Shown: in pieces, positions 49,163 through 60,174 of the stretch | Layout: the number at the start of each line of letters is the position of its first letter | Position numbering within the stretch: the stretch's first letter is position 1 | Assembly (NCBI GenBank): GCA_947179485.1 | Contig: OX359245.1 | Location: forward strand, 78,975,067-79,039,066 | Reading direction: 5' to 3' | Length of the DNA stretch: 64,000 nucleotides | From: Allacma fusca | Taxonomy: Eukaryota > Arthropoda > Collembola > Symphypleona > Sminthuridae | The notes under the pieces: generated by a model | The model's database searches: none | What the model was told of the DNA's origin: nothing | What the model saw: the letters and a program-made list of their open reading frames with translations, nothing else | Position numbers and translations under genes: made by a program

Positions 49163-50047
49163 TTTGAAATAAAAATCTGCAGATGTTAATAATAAGATAA
49201 TTTGAGTGAGAAAACGCAACAAAAAGGGTTGGAAAATATACGGAGTGGAATATGGGAACCAGCGTAATAGCAATATTGTAATTGTAAAGAATATTTTCAA
49301 TTTGATATGCTCTAAATCTAATGATCACATCCTTGAGGAAATTTTGAATAGTTCTAAATATGAATTACTTTGTTCTGAAATATTTGGCCCTTCAAACATC
49401 TTTGTAATTTTGAGTTCAAGAAGTACACAAATATTGTCAACAAATTCTTTAACCATTGTTTGCAAGCACATCGAATGCCCTGAATTTACATGGAAATGTT
49501 TCTTGTTGCCTCAAATATTGAATAGAAATAAGCATCACACAAATCTCAAATAATGAGTCATTTGACATTTATTTGAGTATTGTGAGGACACTAACGTGCT
49601 TGGGTGACAACATGAAATACCCTTGTCCAGATTGTGAGCTCTTGTAAATGACGCCTTTATATATGACGTCATTTTCTTTCCTGGAGCAAATTGCCTCAAC
49701 AAATTCAATTTTGCGCAACCGTAATTTTTGTGATCATGGATTCAAATTATTTGTCTTGCTTTGTACTGCCTTTAATTCGGCGACATCAAACATATAAAAC
49801 GATAGGCGATAGAAGGCGATAAAAAAATCTACTAGGATCTTCAATATATTACTGGAAGTTCCTATATTGCATTAAAGTAATTAGGTACTGGAAATTCTTA
49901 TAATACATAAAAGCACCGGAAATTATCATACCCGAAGTTCAAGGTTTCACATGTAAAAAGTGTCATTTAGGAAGATTGTACTGTTATTTGTTTTAATATT
50001 TAATTAAATGCATTCGTTTTCTGGAATTATGTTTATGGCAAGAAGCG
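49163..50047. other. Intergenic DNA upstream of the cysteine-rich peptide gene
   Basis: Apart from the CRE palindrome at 49664-49671 with a TTTATATA stretch just before it, I see no feature. The open frame at 49206-49553 has no ATG start and no recognisable sequence. Confidence 0.4.
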
Positions 50048-50543
50048 AAGCATTGAAAGAACTTCCGCTACGTCTATGAGGCTCGGCGGGAAGACCAAAA
50101 CTGCAACTGTACAAATTTCTTAAGTCCAATAATTATTTCAATTTATTTGCAAACCAACCCATGTAAGTCTCGCAGACTATACCAATTAGCAGTAATCATT
50201 TATAGTGTTTCCGATAAAGTTGAAAAATACAAATTAAACTCGTACTTTTAGTCGTGAAAACTGATTTAACTTCACACCAAAATTTCCCTTGTTCAGCCTG
50301 CAATTGCAGCTACACAAACAACTGAAAACATACAAACGCAACTGCCAAACATATATACATATGCTGGTGCCTGGGCTGAGACAGGAGATTAAGTTCTCAA
50401 AATTCTTTTGGTTTTCAAAGGCGGGAGTCTTGGTCCAGGCGGGATTACAGGCAAGTCACTTGGATCGAACAATAATAATTTTATTCCCTTAAAGCTTAGT
50501 ACACATACATCCTATCCAAGCAACTAAAGTACTATATTTGATT

Positions 50544-51335
50544 ATGGAAACTCAACTGAAGGAAGTAATGGAGAAGTTATGCAATATGGAGACAAAACTC
50601 GCAAAACTTGATGATATTGACAAGAGGTTGGACAAAATTGACGATATCCAGGAAAAAATGAAGAAGCTTATCACGGCAAACAACATTAACAACGGTGTCT
50701 TAAAGTCACACGGCAGTCAGATCTCAACCCTAGAATCTCTATCAAAGACTCAAACAGAGGAAATTCTGGACCTCAAGACTAAGCTATTCCAAACCGACAA
50801 TAATAAAAACTTCATAACCACAGAACGCAACGGTAACCTAATTGTCCGAGGACTATCAGCCCCATCCAGAAATAGTCAAAACAGTGCCAACTCGGTTATC
50901 AAGACTGAATTAGTGGCTAAATTATGCGACTCAGCTGATGAAGAGCAGGAAATACTCAAATGGTTTGACGCAGAGCCTATAGCTTTCTCCAATAAGTCAC
51001 CCCAGCCGTCAAAGTGCCTCTACAAACTCAAATTCAAAAACCGTGGGAAAATCTACGAATTTAAGAAGAGGTGCTCTCGCCTGAAAGGGTCACAAATCTC
51101 GGTGAATGATGACTTGTCTAAACAGCAACAAGAAATCCTCTCCCTTCTCTTGAAGAAGAAGAAAGAACTAAAGGAGAAGATGACCAGGAGCAGTATATAC
51201 GCGAACAGGTACCTAATTGTAAGAACCTCATCAGGAGAAGAATACTACGAATCAAATGGCCAGCAATTGATGAAGATTCCTCTAATCCCGGGCTTAAAAC
51301 CTACCAACTCCCACAACTCCAACCCATCATCCTAG
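50544..51335 (+). CDS. LINE ORF1: nucleic-acid-binding chaperone-type protein (263 aa)
   Basis: The first ATG of the frame is at 50544. Residues about 1-85 form a heptad-rich coiled coil (MEKLCNMETKLAKLDDIDKR). An RRM-like part follows, beginning GNLIVRGL and including LYKLKFKNRGKIYEFKK, then a basic C-terminal segment (ISVNDDLSKQQQEIL). This is the layout of L1-type ORF1 proteins, which form trimers and coat element RNA; no CCHC zinc knuckles are seen. It ends with a TAG at 51333-51335, directly followed in the same frame by ORF2. Confidence 0.85.
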   Translation: METQLKEVMEKLCNMETKLAKLDDIDKRLDKIDDIQEKMKKLITANNINNGVLKSHGSQISTLESLSKTQTEEILDLKTKLFQTDNNKNFITTERNGNLIVRGLSAPSRNSQNSANSVIKTELVAKLCDSADEEQEILKWFDAEPIAFSNKSPQPSKCLYKLKFKNRGKIYEFKKRCSRLKGSQISVNDDLSKQQQEILSLLLKKKKELKEKMTRSSIYANRYLIVRTSSGEEYYESNGQQLMKIPLIPGLKPTNSHNSNPSS

Positions 51336-54300
51336 GAATCTGGCGACCCAATATCATCCAAATGTACAGTTACTTACTGGAACTGCACTGGCCTTTGTAA
51401 TTTTTTAAACTTGAACAAAATTGACAAAGACTCTCTTTTAGAGTCGGATATTTTATGCTTAGCCGAGACTTGGTCTACGGCACCATCCTTAAAACTAATT
51501 GGTAATGAATTTAAAAATTTTATAATTAATGTAAATCCAGCTGTCCAATTAAAATCATTAGGAAGATCAAGTGGAGGATTAGCTATATTTGTAAGAAATT
51601 GTTTCACCATTATTGATTTTACAAATTTATATAATTTTTGCAGTCTTGTAGTGCTAAAAAATAATGATACACATAGAATACTTATACTTCTTTTCGTTTA
51701 CATACGTCCAGACAATACGAGCAATTGCATGATTTTGAGGCTTGTCGATATTTACGAAGAAATAGCCATGAGAATGCCAGGAGAATGTATATTCATTATT
51801 GGTGATATGAATGCACGAGTTGGAGAATTTAACAACAACATACTCACCCCATTACAAAATGCTTTGCTAAAAGAATGTAGGAAATCCTCTGATCTAAAAG
51901 TTAATACCCGTGGGAAAGGGGTTACAGAAAAGTTCTTAGAGCATGACCTAATTTTGCTTAACGGGCGATCCTTGAGTGACTATCCAGCAGCTATGACTTA
52001 TATCAGCCCTCAGGGCAGTAGCGTAATTGACCTTTGCTGGTCTAACACTGTTGGAAGCACTCATGTTCATAACTTTAACGTGCTTGATATTCCTTCCTCT
52101 CCTCACTTACCTATCTGTCTATATTTAGTGGATATTACTAAGACTAAAGTGGTACAACCATATTATAATAACCTTATAAATAGAACGATTTACAAATGGT
52201 CAGGTAGTAGTGATGATTATGTAATGCACCTAAATAATCGTCTACTTTGTATTCCACAGGGATTGAACGTGGATGACCTAAACGAAGCCATAACATTCTC
52301 GGTAAAGCACGCTGCCACTCAATGTAATATGCAGAAACAAGTAAAATCACTCCCTCCTGGCTCTCGAACTAGACCTTGGTATGACCATGAATGTCGAAAA
52401 TCGCGGCAAAAAGTGATCCAAAGCCTTAAAGATCTACGTAGAAGTCTGTACACGTCGCAAGCTCACTTACGCTTCACAAATGCCAGAAAGGAGCACAGTA
52501 ATTTGGTAAAGTCGAAAAAGAAAAACCACATTCTTTTTATTCAATTGCGCTTAAGAGAAACAAGTACCCCATCAATATTTTGGAGATTTTTAAATCAGTT
52601 TAGATACAGGCCTGTAGCAGACAACCCAATATGTACCTCTAAATGGGAAGAATTTTACGGACAGGTTATGCCCTCACGACACTTAACATTAAGCCCAGTA
52701 CGTTTTTCCAAAACAGATGCAGACTTAGATGCAGAAATCTCTCTTGTTGAACTCGAAACGGCTCTTACCGCCCTTAAAAACAATAAGTCGCCAGGCACGG
52801 ATCATATTAGCAACGAATTTTGGACAAACTCTTCGGTCGAACTTCAGACACATATCCTAAACCTATTTAATACTATTTTCTCTTCAGGAATTACCCCCAA
52901 GATTTGGTCTGAAATTGAGATCTTCATGCTTCACAAAAAGGGCGACAAGAACACCCCAAGTAATTACAGGGGAATAGCATTACTTAACACAATTACCAAA
53001 CTTTTTACACGTATCTTGTACAACAGATTATCTGAATGGTGTGAATCGAATAATGCTCTCCCTGAGACACAGGCAGGCTTTAGAAGACACAGAGGGTGCA
53101 CTGATCAAATATTTTGCCTAATGTCAATTATACAATATAGACTACGCGCCCCTGGGGGGAAACTTTTTGCCCTTTTTGTCGATCTAGCAAGAGCGTTCGA
53201 CTCACTCTGTCACGACGTGCTTTGGAAGAAGCTTGACAACATAGGAGTGAGTGGAAAGTTTATCAAAGTTATAAAGAACCTTTATGATAACGCCATTTTA
53301 AAAGTCAGGGTTAGGCACGAACACACTTCCCCAATGGAGATTACTGAAGGAGTCCTCCAGGGCGATATCCTCAGTCCCCTTTTATTTGCCTTATACATTG
53401 CAGATATAGATAATTTCTTCCAAAACAAAAATACAGCAGGAGTTAGTTTAGGCGGTTCAGAATCCGTAAACCATTTGTTTCTTGCAGACGATAATGTAAC
53501 TCTGGCCGACTCAAAATTATCGCTGCAAAACAAAATCAATACTCTCGACGAATACTGCGACATTAACTTCCTAAAAATAAACCTTTCTAAGACCAAGATA
53601 ATGGTATTCCGTCGTGGGGGCAACATTTCGAAGTCATGGAAGTGGTACCTAAAAGGAGAAAAGATAGAGATAGTTTCGGAATACCAATATCTAGGAATCT
53701 TATTTTCACCCTCAGGATCTTTTCAAAAAGCAGCCGTAGCAATGAAACAAAAAGCTCTCGCCAAAATTGGCCCAACAATAAAAATACTTTGCTCAACTAA
53801 GACAGACTCGTGGCAGGCACGAATGAAACTATTGGATTCAATTGTAATCCCAACGTGCACTTACTCAGCCTTTATTTGGGGAATTAATACGCCCGACGAA
53901 CTAGAAAAGGTTCAAACACAATTCCTGAAAAAATTGTTATGGTTACCCTACAACACTCCGTCATATATAGTTAGAATCGAAACAGGAAGACGAAAATTAC
54001 TGACTCAGATTATAGAACTAGCCATAAAATTCTGGTTCAAAATCCTACTCCTACCGCAAAACAGACTGATCCGCATTTGCTACGAAAGACTGAGACTTGT
54101 CAGCAAGAATATGCTTTCCACTTCAAAACCCACATGGACTAATTTTATTCGCGATCTTCTGTACAAACATGGTTATGCCTCGGTCTGGGAGTTTCAATCG
54201 GCAGAATATGTGGCTGGCTTTTATCGGAGTATTGTTGCTTCGATTAGTGAATATTTAATTAATGAGGACCTTCAGAGAATTAAAAAATCATCTTCAAACC

Positions 54301-54692
54301 CTATGTACCAATCTATCAAAAATCATTTCTCAACCTCGAACTATCTCTTATTTAACATACCATTTCAGTATACGCGTCTTTTTGCTAATATTAGAATCGG
54401 CTCAGAAACGTTGTACCTAGGCAAGTTTAATTTTAAGTTGTCTCCATCAGATATATGTAATCTATGTTACTTAAAGGAAGAGAATAATATGCTCCACCTC
54501 CTTGTAAGATGCCCAATATTTAACTCTTCGAGATCACAATATCTAGCCAAGTACCCTATGAACTCTCTGAAGAATAGCGAATCTCTCATCGCGGTATTCC
54601 GCAATCCTTCCTGTAATTTTGTTTGTGATATCTATAAGTACATACTTAATTGTAGCATTAGAAGAAATTTTTTTGATTTAATAGCCTTGTAA
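51336..54692 (+). CDS. LINE ORF2: endonuclease and reverse transcriptase (~1118 codons open)
   Basis: The frame is open from 51336, the codon after the ORF1 TAG. The start of the endonuclease (TYWNCTGLCNFL) lies at 51372-51407, before any in-frame ATG; the first ATG is about 100 residues further on and would cut the domain. Endonuclease motifs are WN, LAETW, GDMNAR, SVIDL and SPHLP. Reverse transcriptase shows LFVDLARAFDSL (near 53170), GVLQGDILSPLLF (near 53349), LADD (near 53478, where FADD is usual) and YLGILFS (near 53687). A Cys/His motif (CNLCYL...HLLVRC) lies near the end. No stop or frameshift is visible inside. Translation probably depends on read-through of the TAG or on restart at a non-AUG codon. 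Confidence 0.9.
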   Translation, partial: ESGDPISSKCTVTYWNCTGLCNFLNLNKIDKDSLLESDILCLAETWSTAPSLKLIGNEFKNFIINVNPAVQLKSLGRSSGGLAIFVRNCFTIIDFTNLYNFCSLVVLKNNDTHRILILLFVYIRPDNTSNCMILRLVDIYEEIAMRMPGECIFIIGDMNARVGEFNNNILTPLQNALLKECRKSSDLKVNTRGKGVTEKFLEHDLILLNGRSLSDYPAAMTYISPQGSSVIDLCWSNTVGSTHVHNFNVLDIPSSPHLPICLYLVDITKTKVVQPYYNNLINRTIYKWSGSSDDYVMHLNNRLLCIPQGLNVDDLNEAITFSVKHAATQCNMQKQVKSLPPGSRTRPWYDHECRKSRQKVIQSLKDLRRSLYTSQAHLRFTNARKEHSNLVKSKKKNHILFIQLRLRETSTPSIFWRFLNQFRYRPVADNPICTSKWEEFYGQVMPSRHLTLSPVRFSKTDADLDAEISLVELETALTALKNNKSPGTDHISNEFWTNSSVELQTHILNLFNTIFSSGITPKIWSEIEIFMLHKKGDKNTPSNYRGIALLNTITKLFTRILYNRLSEWCESNNALPETQAGFRRHRGCTDQIFCLMSIIQYRLRAPGGKLFALFVDLARAFDSLCHDVLWKKLDNIGVSGKFIKVIKNLYDNAILKVRVRHEHTSPMEITEGVLQGDILSPLLFALYIADIDNFFQNKNTAGVSLGGSESVNHLFLADDNVTLADSKLSLQNKINTLDEYCDINFLKINLSKTKIMVFRRGGNISKSWKWYLKGEKIEIVSEYQYLGILFSPSGSFQKAAVAMKQKALAKIGPTIKILCSTKTDSWQARMKLLDSIVIPTCTYSAFIWGINTPDELEKVQTQFLKKLLWLPYNTPSYIVRIETGRRKLLTQIIELAIKFWFKILLLPQNRLIRICYERLRLVSKNMLSTSKPTWTNFIRDLLYKHGYASVWEFQSAEYVAGFYRSIVASISEYLINEDLQRIKKSSSNPMYQSIKNHFSTSNYLLFNIPFQYTRLFANIRIGSETLYLGKFNFKLSPSDICNLCYLKEENNMLHLLVRCPIFNSSRSQYLAKYPMNSLKNSESLIAVFRNPSCNFVCDIYKYILNCSIRRNFFDLIAL

Positions 54693-54793
54693 ATTCATGT
54701 AACGGATGATATGGGCGCCGCCCGAAAGATTCCAGAATAAATTCTAAATTCTAAATTCTAAATTCTAAATTCTAAGCATTGAAAGAACTTCCG

Positions 54794-55094
54794 TCATGCA
54801 GCGCTGTTTTAAAATAATTGTCAACAAAATAGTTCTCGTGCAGTGCAAAAATTTGAATGCTCCCAGGTTAATGTCCATTTCCTGGATTGGATGTCAGCTG
54901 TAATCTATACTTTAATTCATTCCCTCACCCACAATTAAATATTGTTATGGAACCTTCAACAGTAATCATATAGTTTTACAAGAGTTCACATTGTTGTAGA
55001 ATCTTCTCCGAAAATAATTTTGAGAGACATTCCAATCTCATTTAGGTTTAATCGTTCACACAAACAGCAGCAATTTATTAAATTATCCACATAA
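54794..55094. other. Short spacer between the LINE and the receptor gene
   Basis: No gene, repeat or clear TATA box is seen. It should hold the promoter and 5' leader of the receptor gene. Confidence 0.4.
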
Positions 55095-57164
55095 ATGTTG
55101 TGCCAGGCATTTTTCTTGTTTCTTATCTTAAGTTTTTCTTGTTTCGAAAATGTCTCGGGGGACAAATGCCTCAGTCGTGTTGTATTCTCTGACCTGATCA
55201 CTTGGCAGGAAACATTCCAGGATTGCCATCAGATTTTGTTTTCTGCGTATATCTGCATCGAAAACTTACACGAACTTAAGGAACCAATCACACTTTGGAA
55301 TAAACTCGCCAAAGACAGGGCATACATATCCGGATTCGATCCGAACAAAAGACCAGTTTTCAACTGCCAGGTGACATTGCTCCTTCCCCAAAAACTTGTG
55401 CCCTTGAACAAGTGCTTCGACGTTCTTGGGGCGGGTATACGTCTCTCAATAAGTCATTATTATACAACAATCCTTTATATAATTTTTGCGGTTTACGAGG
55501 AGCACCAGGAAACCTGCATAAAATCCATAACTACTTTGGCTAAAAGGGAAAAGACCTATGACCTAAGTTGGCTCAGTTTTGTTCTGCTTAAAACCGAAAC
55601 TCGAATTTCACAAGTGAGTAAGTTTTCTCTCGGGAAACACTCCGATGCAATTAATATCCACAAATGGTTCGTTAAATGCTTCAGCTGCTTGATTTCCTAT
55701 ATGAAAAGAATAGTTTTACCATGGAAGAGGGATGATGTAAATGCGCAAGTGTTCCGGAGCAAGCTAGATGACAATTTCAAAAAATCCCATCGACATCAGA
55801 GCTATCACCTTGTAAAGTTTAGAAACAACGATGAGCAATATCCCAACGCGATGATGGAATATGTAATAAAAAAAGCTGGGAAAAACGTTTTTGTGAAGGG
55901 TGTAAAATACATACGCTACTTTGAAGATATCATCTTTGCTATTGTATCCCGTCGATTTTCCAACTCTTCCTTCCCAACAAGAGATGATCTAGCAGGGAAA
56001 TTTTCCGAACGGAACATTTTCTTTGGGACAATCACCGATACCCCTCTCAAGTTTTCCCCAGTATTCCTCCCGATTAAATCCGATCGGATCACATTCATAT
56101 CCTGCTACGGACTTCACAAAACCTTATCTTATTACATGTACTTTCAAGCTTTTCAAACAACCGTTTGGATTTGGATTCTCAGTGTTGCAGCTTTTTTGGG
56201 GGTCTTCATCCAAAGCCGCTCTAAACAGGATGTGATGAGACGCTTAAATGTTTGGGTATTGCCGTTTCGGGCCCTCCTTGACAATGCGGATTTTTCGGGG
56301 GATGACATCCCAAGAACCAAATGGTTCAATATCGCTGTAACGGTATGGCTGTACATGACACTTGTTCTCACCAATGCATACAAGGGGATCTTAACTTCTG
56401 ACCTGACAGCTCCTAAAACTTTTAAAGGCTTGAGAACATTTGAGGAGTTAGATGGAGTTGATTTGATTCCACCCCTATTTCCCCACTTTGCAAAAATTGG
56501 AATAAATGGAACTTATATATTACGAAGTATGAACATATCCTTCAAGCCACGTCAGCGGTATTCCACTGAACCTGATTTGCATGTTTTAACCTTAGTAGGG
56601 GTGAGGTTTACGGAAGAGGAATATTGGCTTCAGTCAAGGCAAAAACGTTTCATTGACCCAAAACATCTCCTAAAATTTCAGAGAGTGTCGAATCAATTAG
56701 CCTTTCCTGCAGCTAACCCATGGGTGAGTGTTGAGGAAGAGGTTTCAGGGTGCGATAGAGTGGCCCTTATAGATTTCCAGAGTACCATACTTAATTTCAA
56801 GGTTCCGAAATCCCGACGGAAGACTTTAAGGAGTAGACCATTTTTAATGGGACAGGATTCTATTTTGGATGAGATCTACGGCTGGGGATTTAAGAAAGCC
56901 TATGGCAATCAGGTGTTTACATTTTTGGAGCATCTGTTGGAAAATGGGATTTTCAAAAGGGTCCGGGCTAGGTTTCAGAGGATTGGAAGGACCAGATTCG
57001 ATTTGAAGTTTTTGCAGAGTATCCCAAGAGGTGCGGAGGAAATCAAGTTAGGAACGAACTTTGTGGACACGTTGTTCTTTATTTACCTATATCTTGTGGC
57101 TGCTTGCCTGATCCTATTCGTTGTAGAAACGATAATTTCATGTGTGGAGATTGAAGTAGTTTAA
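55095..57164 (+). CDS. Divergent ionotropic receptor (chemoreceptor-type iGluR relative), 689 aa
   Basis: A single uninterrupted exon starts at an ATG followed by a signal peptide (MLCQAFFLFLILSFSC). Residues about 23-270 are a divergent amino-terminal part. A ligand-binding S1 half follows, then M1 (AFQTTVWIWILSVAAFLGVF, about 352-374), a pore loop (about 382-406), M3 (WFNIAVTVWLYMTLVLTNAY, about 410-440) ending in ILTSDLTAP, the S2 half, and M4 (TLFFIYLYLVAACLILFVV, about 655-682). The NAYKGILTSDL stretch sits where glutamate receptors have SYTANLAAFLT. This is the topology of insect-type IRs, ligand-gated cation channels used for smell, taste or other sensing. I do not see the full set of glutamate-binding residues, as expected for divergent IRs. 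The frame looks intact. Ligand unknown. Confidence 0.85.
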   Translation: MLCQAFFLFLILSFSCFENVSGDKCLSRVVFSDLITWQETFQDCHQILFSAYICIENLHELKEPITLWNKLAKDRAYISGFDPNKRPVFNCQVTLLLPQKLVPLNKCFDVLGAGIRLSISHYYTTILYIIFAVYEEHQETCIKSITTLAKREKTYDLSWLSFVLLKTETRISQVSKFSLGKHSDAINIHKWFVKCFSCLISYMKRIVLPWKRDDVNAQVFRSKLDDNFKKSHRHQSYHLVKFRNNDEQYPNAMMEYVIKKAGKNVFVKGVKYIRYFEDIIFAIVSRRFSNSSFPTRDDLAGKFSERNIFFGTITDTPLKFSPVFLPIKSDRITFISCYGLHKTLSYYMYFQAFQTTVWIWILSVAAFLGVFIQSRSKQDVMRRLNVWVLPFRALLDNADFSGDDIPRTKWFNIAVTVWLYMTLVLTNAYKGILTSDLTAPKTFKGLRTFEELDGVDLIPPLFPHFAKIGINGTYILRSMNISFKPRQRYSTEPDLHVLTLVGVRFTEEEYWLQSRQKRFIDPKHLLKFQRVSNQLAFPAANPWVSVEEEVSGCDRVALIDFQSTILNFKVPKSRRKTLRSRPFLMGQDSILDEIYGWGFKKAYGNQVFTFLEHLLENGIFKRVRARFQRIGRTRFDLKFLQSIPRGAEEIKLGTNFVDTLFFIYLYLVAACLILFVVETIISCVEIEVV

Positions 57165-58328
57165 ACATTTCAAGTCAAATTGGAATGGAACTTTTGGAAG
57201 CTGAGCTCTGTATCTAATCTATCATTATAAATGAAATAGAACTATGTATTTATCATTTCCTATGAAAAATTTAATAGTACATTCATAATTGTATTAGTTT
57301 TATTTTAAAAAATCAGACCCAACTCTTAGTCTAGGTATCTGAAAATTCTTAGTGGAGGCAATTCTCTGAAAATTCAGAAAACAATTTAATTGATTCAAAT
57401 CATTTTTAATAAAAGCTCTGTATCAGCATCAGCACTGTATCTCACATATGTAAAACACTACGTGTATCCGAAAAACCACATATCTCAATTTAATGAGTGT
57501 TTTCACGAAATTATGAGACCAATTTTCAGCGACAAATAACTATGTTAATAAAGTTAATAATAATAATTAGTCAAATCTTGTGTAACTATCCATCACTGGA
57601 AATAAGTGACAACACTTTGCTGATTTGACAATAAAGCCATTGGATTATATCACGTTACATTTAACAATAATTAGGAGTAATTACATTTGCTACGTGTGAT
57701 GATATTTAGATGTGTGACGTGTATAGGCACGATTATTCTGAAGGTTAATATAAGTTCGCATCCATACTTGTTTTATTTCTACTGTCACATCCTTCTGTAA
57801 AGGTCATCAGGGTTCGCATTATCGTGTTAAGGTCATCACGGTCACATCATCGTCCAGAACTTCACACGAATAAGCGTGGATAAATAATTCCCCCATGTCT
57901 TTGCTCCAATTATTTATTGCAGAGGGCATTGACTCCATTACTTCTCATGCTCGTTCATTTCTGCATAACCACATTTCATGCAGTAACATTTCATTTACTG
58001 CAAATGGAATTGAACTAAATATACATACATACTATTGGTATATACTGTATATGTAATATTAAAGATGATTTAAACATATATAATTACCCGTTTAAACGGA
58101 ATGCTATCTAAGAAGAATCCTCTTTCAAAACATTGTACACTTTTACCCTACCAGTAATTACCCTTCTACTTTGGAATTTCGATAAAATTTCCCCGCTCAG
58201 GAGAGGTACACGAAATTGGGAGTTTTCGTTTTTTCGACAAATTTATTGGACTTTGAAAGAATCCTGGATTTTATTTCATGAGCCCAATTAATACTTTTTA
58301 GCGATAGGATAAAAAATGTGATACAATA
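57165..58328 (+). other. Intergenic DNA with decayed promoter region of copy C
   Basis: 57700-58110 aligns with 18550-19040 upstream of copy A, including GTCCAGAACTTCACACGAATAA and a diverged CGTTTAAACGGAATGC stretch at the leader position. The expected signal-peptide exon is not recognisable downstream. No coding region is supported. Confidence 0.5.
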
Positions 58329-59201
58329 CAGTGAATTTCCCATATATTGGTTTCCTCTTAGATGGCATTCCCTCTTTAATGGCATCAAAAACCCCTCCCT
58401 AGAGGTTTGCAATGTTAAAGGTATACAGTATAGTGGCACCCGCTATAATGGTATTCCCTCTATAATGGCACTATTAGGTGTTACGGTGGCCCAGACAATG
58501 CAAAATTATAATGGCAGTTGGCATAAAATTAGCTAGATAATGGCTACAAAAGTATAACATGATGTTATAAAACGTGCGGGCGGTTAATAATGCTTATGTC
58601 GGTTGGTTCAATTTTAATTTCAAATGTTAATACAGTTTGATTATTATTGTGGTTTACTGACGCCCTGGTATGATTAGCTGGATTTCCGGCATATGATCCG
58701 TGACTTAAGTTAAAACAAACAGTTATAACACAAATCCTTGCCATTTTTGCCTTGGCTCACTTCTAATAAGTTTCAATTCGTGCTGGTTTTTTAAAATAAA
58801 TTGACTTATTATATTGAAGATTTAAAATGACATTAAACAGACAGTCAAGAAAACCCTCATTGTGAAAAAGAGTACTCAGTGGAAGTAATTCCCATTGCCA
58901 TAATCCCAGGATGTTGGTTTCTGGAATGGTGACATTGCAGTCGAAAAGTTTGTTACGACTAACATTATTAATAATATGAGGAAACCTAAAGTTACTGAAC
59001 ATCTTAAACTCAATGAAGCTTAGCATACCTCATAATTTTGAGTATTCTGTAAAAATAAATAAATTTATAAATGTATTTAGTTACAGTTATTGTCTAAACA
59101 TTAATAGTATATAGTTAACCATTAGTAACATATAGTGGCATCCCTATATAGTGGCAGGAATTTGACACTCCCTTGGAAACCACTATATAGGAAATTCACT
59201 G
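58329..59201. mobile_element. pogo/Tigger-like DNA transposon remnant (873 bp)
   Basis: The ends are 27-base inverted repeats with two or three mismatches, CAGTGAATTTCC at the left and its complement at the right, flanked by TA on both sides (58327-58328 and 59202-59203). CAGTG ends with a TA target are typical of the pogo/Tigger branch of Tc1/mariner. Subterminal TATAATGGCA-type repeats are present at both ends. No transposase can be read, so it is non-autonomous or decayed. Confidence 0.65.
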
Positions 59202-60166
59202 TAGTGATAACTGCAACTACGACTTTCCTAGTCGTTATCCTATTTATTAAAGGGCATTTATTTATACGATACGAATATTTGAGTATGCTGCAGAATGTCT
59301 CGACAATTACAGAGAATTTCCTTTTAATGTAAGTTAAACATTAATGTAAACTAACATAAATTATACATAGCATTGGAACCACCATACGAAGGTGCATTAG
59401 GATCAAGCTATAAATTCACAAGCGTATGCTTCTGGTGGCCACAAATTTTGAATAACAATTAACACTCAATTTACACATTTATGAGCCGTGCATGGTTATA
59501 CCATTACTCTAAGGGTTAAGTTACTTGTGCTTGCATACCAATATTACTGCTAGTTACTGTATAGGGATGTGTAAATCCTGGGTGGTTTAAGCCTAAAAGA
59601 CTTCCCGTGAGGAAACTAAAATTGTAACCCAGACTGTTTTCCGAAATACGTGATTTTAAGCAAACCAATTATTGCTTGCAAGCCTTCCATAGAACCTCAA
59701 GACCATAAATAAATATTCTGGCGTTGTGTTACCAGTTCGAATTGACTGATTAGGTTGAAAGTACCTCCGCTGAAATCGTACTCACGGATGATTACTTGGG
59801 AAATATTTTTTAAAATTGTTACCATAAACAGAATTTTAAATGTTTCCAGTGTCATAATACCGGGTTAAAGATTGATGATACATAAAACGAAATCGGGGTA
59901 GCAGTTCATTCCAAATTCGTTTTACTACGTCCAAATATGTCCAGAAGGAAGTCCACAATTGTGATTTAATAGTCCCATGCAACCCAGGTTTTCCGTGCGA
60001 ATAATTTATTGCACTTTATTTGAGTAACCTTCATAGATATACATGACTATATAGTTTTTGAGAGTAGAAAACAATAATGTTGTTATTAAACTATGTATTA
60101 TATGATGCAATGGCGATATGGGTAATGACATAATTAATTTACTTGCTACAAATGTTAAAATATAGC
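59202..60166. other. Intergenic DNA with a second decayed promoter fragment (copy D)
   Basis: 59460-59560 aligns with 18490-18570 upstream of copy A (GGTTAAGTTACTTGTGCTTG). 60080-60166 aligns with intron 1 of copy B near 45290-45345. No exon 1 is recognisable between them. Nothing else is seen. Confidence 0.45.
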
Positions 60167-60174
60167 CCATTAAG

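Larger units (their letters stand above)
50048..54793 (+). mobile_element. Full-length LINE (non-LTR retrotransposon) with 20-bp target-site duplication
   Basis: An identical 20-base direct repeat (50048-50067 and 54774-54793) flanks a 4706-base element. It has a 5' UTR of about 480 bases, ORF1, ORF2 and a short 3' UTR ending in about five tandem copies of the 7-mer TTCTAAA instead of poly(A). ORF2 carries an apurinic-type endonuclease and reverse transcriptase but no RNase H, which points to the Jockey/CR1/I side of non-LTR elements; the clade is not certain. The perfect duplication and long open frames mean a recent insertion, possibly of an element still active in the genome. Confidence 0.93.

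Noticed and set aside
49206-49553. Open frame of 115 codons upstream of the cysteine-rich gene
   Set aside because: It begins without ATG and shows no family, signal peptide or splice support.
53282-53796. Minus-strand ORFs inside LINE ORF2
   Set aside because: They are shadows of the reverse transcriptase frame.
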